From: JAAYOS01 sp050950785
GTDB lineage: Bacteria > Bacillota > Clostridia > Oscillospirales > JAAYOS01
DNA: 64,000 nt
Assembly (NCBI GenBank): GCA_050950785.1
Contig: JBMNIG010000011.1
Coordinates: 29,352 to 93,351, forward strand
Direction of reading: 5' to 3'
The notes beneath the pieces are model-generated. The model did not search any database. It had not been told where the DNA came from and saw only the letters and a list, made by a program, of their open reading frames with translations. Below are positions 61,918 through 64,000 of the stretch, piece after piece. The position numbers and the translations under genes are program-made. The first letter of the stretch is position 1, and each line of letters opens with the position of its first letter.

Positions 61918-63704
61918 ATGAAAAAAGTTATTATGAGTGGAAACGAGGCGATAGCGCGGGGAGCATATGAGGCCGGGTGCGCTGTGGCCGCAGCATATCC
62001 GGGAACTCCAAGCACAGAAATCCTCGAATCGATGTCCGGCTATAAAGAGGACGTCTTTTGTCATTGGGCGTGCAACGAGAAAGTGGCCACAGAGATAGCC
62101 TTGGGTGCATCTATTGGTGGTGCTCGGGCTCTCTGTGCCATGAAGCATGTTGGTGTCAATGTAGCCGCAGACCCATTGTTTACGATGGGGTATGCCGGAG
62201 TAAACGGCGGTTTGGTCGTTGTAACTGCGGATGATCCGGGTTGTCACAGCTCGCAAAACGAGCAGGATAACAGACTGTATGCGCCACATATGAAGATTGG
62301 CATGATGGAACCATCCGACTCGGAAGAATGTCGGGTTTTCACAGCAGCAGCCTTTGAGCTGTCAGAAAGATTTGATGTACCCATGCTCATTCGGGTGGAC
62401 AACACGAACCTGCCACTCTCAAAGTCTTGTTACTATTGAGGACAGGTCGGACACTCCCGTAAAGAAATATGTGCGGGATCCTGCCAAATACGCCATGGTG
62501 CCCGCCAATGCAAGAGGGCGTCACATAGTTCGTGAAAAGTTTATTTCAGAGATGGAGGATTATGCAAACGACTGTCCCTTCAACCGGGTTGAAATGGGAA
62601 CCAACCACAAAAATCGGCATAATCACCTCCGGTATTTCCTATCAGTATGCCAGAGAGGCATTTGGCGACAGTGCAAGCTATCTAAAGCTCGGGCTTACAT
62701 TCCCGTATCCGCGAAAGCTGATCCAGGAATTTGCCGAACAGTTTTGAGACGATCTATGTTATTGAGGAAAACGAACCGTACTTAGAGAATGTTGTTAAAT
62801 CCCTTGGTATAGACTGTATAGGGAAGGACAGGCTTCCCATATGTGGTGAGCTTAACGCACAGATAATTTCGTAGCAGACTGATCGGAGTTACTGAGACAG
62901 ACACATATAGCACAGATGTAGAGATTCCTACCAGGCCACCGGTATTATGCGCCGGCTGTCCACATCGTGGATTTTTTCCATGGAGTCAACAGAAACTTAA
63001 AAAGGATCGTTCCGGTTGGGGATATTGGTTGTTACTCCCTTGGAGTAAGTTCTCCTCTTGATGGGCTTGACTATTTGATCTGTATGGGTGCCGGCCTGTC
63101 TTCAACTATTGGTCTTTCTAAAGCCCTTGAACTCCAGGGTGATACGCGAAAGGTTTTGGGTATGCTGGGGGACTCTACGTTTTACCACTCGGGCATAACC
63201 TCTCTTATTGACATTGTTGTGACCAACGCAAATGTAATTGCATGCATACTTGACAACTCGATCACAGCAATGACAGGTCATCAAGACAACCCGGGTACAG
63301 GTAGAAGCGTTATGGGAGACGTCACACCTGTTATCGACATAGAGACCGTAGTGCGCTCACTTGGATTAGGCGATGACCGTATACGTGTTATCGATCCCCT
63401 TGACAGGGACGCAGTTATGGATGCTCTGGAAAGTGGCATAAACACAAAAGGACCCTTTGTCATTATTACAAAGAGCCCATGTGCTTTATTGCGAGAAGTC
63501 GTTCGCAGGAATGCAGGTCGTCATTGTGTCGTGGATGAAGACAAATGTAGGGGTTGCAGGCAGTGCATGAAGATATCATGTCCAGCAATCGCCTTTGAAA
63601 ACAAGAAGGCAAAAATAAGAGTAAGTGCCGGATGTAACGGCTGTGGATTGTGTATGCAGATATGCCCAATCGGTGCAGTAAGCAGAGTGGAGGTGCGGGC
63701 ATGA
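61918..63704 (+). pseudogene. iorA: Indolepyruvate:ferredoxin oxidoreductase alpha subunit, frameshifted composite
   Basis: Joining frames gives about 595 residues. The enzyme oxidatively decarboxylates aryl pyruvates to aryl-acetyl-CoA, reducing ferredoxin. Visible parts: AAAYPGTPSTEILE and KHVGVNVAADPLFT (pyrimidine domain), CAGCPHRGFFHG and LGDSTFYHSGI (thiamine diphosphate domain), and a C-terminal two-[4Fe-4S] ferredoxin (CRGCRQCMKISCP, CNGCGLCMQICP). Five breaks: near 62397, 62605, 62744, 62871 and 62975. From 62980 to the end the frame is intact. The ferredoxin product would link it to the hydrogenases. Confidence 0.87.
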
Positions 63705-64000
63705 CAACGAGTATCCTTTTAGCCGGAGTTGGCGGCCAGGGAACCATCCTTATGTCCAAAATACTTTCGGATGGTCTGATACAGTTGGGATATGACGTAA
63801 AAATGAGCGAGATCCACGGAATGAGTCAACGCGGTGGAAGTGTTACTACGCAGGTGCGTTTTGGAGAAAAGGTTTATGCTCCTAATATTGGACATGGAGA
63901 GGCGGATTATATCGTAGCTTTTGAAAAGTTAGAGGCACTACGGATGCTTCCATTTCTCAAAAAGGACGGCATGATAATCGCCGATTCCCATGAAATTTAT
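63701..64000 (+). CDS. iorB: Indolepyruvate:ferredoxin oxidoreductase beta subunit, 5' part
   Basis: The first 100 residues of the gamma-type subunit, cut by the window end. LLAGVGGQGTILMSKIL and EIHGMSQRGGSVTTQVRFG are the family signature. Its ATG overlaps the iorA stop by four bases (ATGA 63701-63704), so the two are coupled. The frame is intact to base 64000. Confidence 0.95.
   Translation, partial: MTTSILLAGVGGQGTILMSKILSDGLIQLGYDVKMSEIHGMSQRGGSVTTQVRFGEKVYAPNIGHGEADYIVAFEKLEALRMLPFLKKDGMIIADSHEIY

Overview
The window looks like chromosome of an anaerobic, Gram-positive, low-to-mid GC member of the Clostridia. Supporting signs are oxygen-sensitive [FeFe] hydrogenase operons, a pyrophosphate-type phosphofructokinase, indolepyruvate:ferredoxin oxidoreductase, SLH and LysM cell-surface proteins, strong AGGAGG ribosome binding sites with many TTG/GTG starts, and textbook sigma-A promoters (TTGACA-17-TATAAT). 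No rRNA, tRNA or CRISPR array was seen. The genus cannot be fixed from sequence alone.

Layout. 1-9.4 kb: phosphate transporter end and its DUF47 partner, an MNT/HEPN pair, guaB, a metallophosphoesterase, an unusual BMP-type binding protein, a UDP-ManNAc dehydrogenase and a membrane diguanylate cyclase. 9.5-11.8 kb: serC-serA on the minus strand. 12.0-26.5 kb: a large redox region on the plus strand. It starts with a signalling-like module (two DRTGG proteins, a GHKL ATPase, a divergent H-cluster protein, a PHP phosphoesterase). A trimeric electron-bifurcating-type [FeFe] hydrogenase follows (HydC-ATPase-2Fe2S-HydB-HydA), then a second hydrogenase in which the HydB subunit is fused to a complete GltD/NfnB-like flavoprotein. 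26.7-30.4 kb: XRE regulator and SLOG protein (divergent), queT, galU, rpsF-ssb-rpsR. 30.5-38 kb: low-complexity microprotein, ABC exporter, SLH/YcdB surface protein, HAD phosphatase, CvpA, cyclase-family hydrolase. 38.1-46.4 kb: a cytosolic chemoreceptor fused to a sugar-binding domain, next to an arabinose island (GH2 glycosidase, araD, araA, araR with an AraR box, but no araB). 46.4-52.4 kb: sirtuin, then the minus-strand run prfA-tsaC-coaE-M18 aminopeptidase, and a YdcF protein. 52.7-64 kb: GtrA, pfp, dinB, degV, an unknown membrane protein, a LysM surface protein, an IS30-family element and iorA-iorB.

Data quality matters. From about 53.69 to 62.98 kb nearly every gene is broken by single-base indels, most of them in homopolymer runs. 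I saw none in the first 53.6 kb. I read this as probable consensus error rather than biology, and annotate those genes as frameshifted composites.

How the parts work together: the redox region would dispose of fermentation electrons from NADH, ferredoxin and possibly NADPH as H2. The arabinose genes and sugar-linked chemoreceptor suggest growth on plant-derived pentosides. pfp and iorAB fit ferredoxin-centred anaerobic sugar and amino-acid catabolism.
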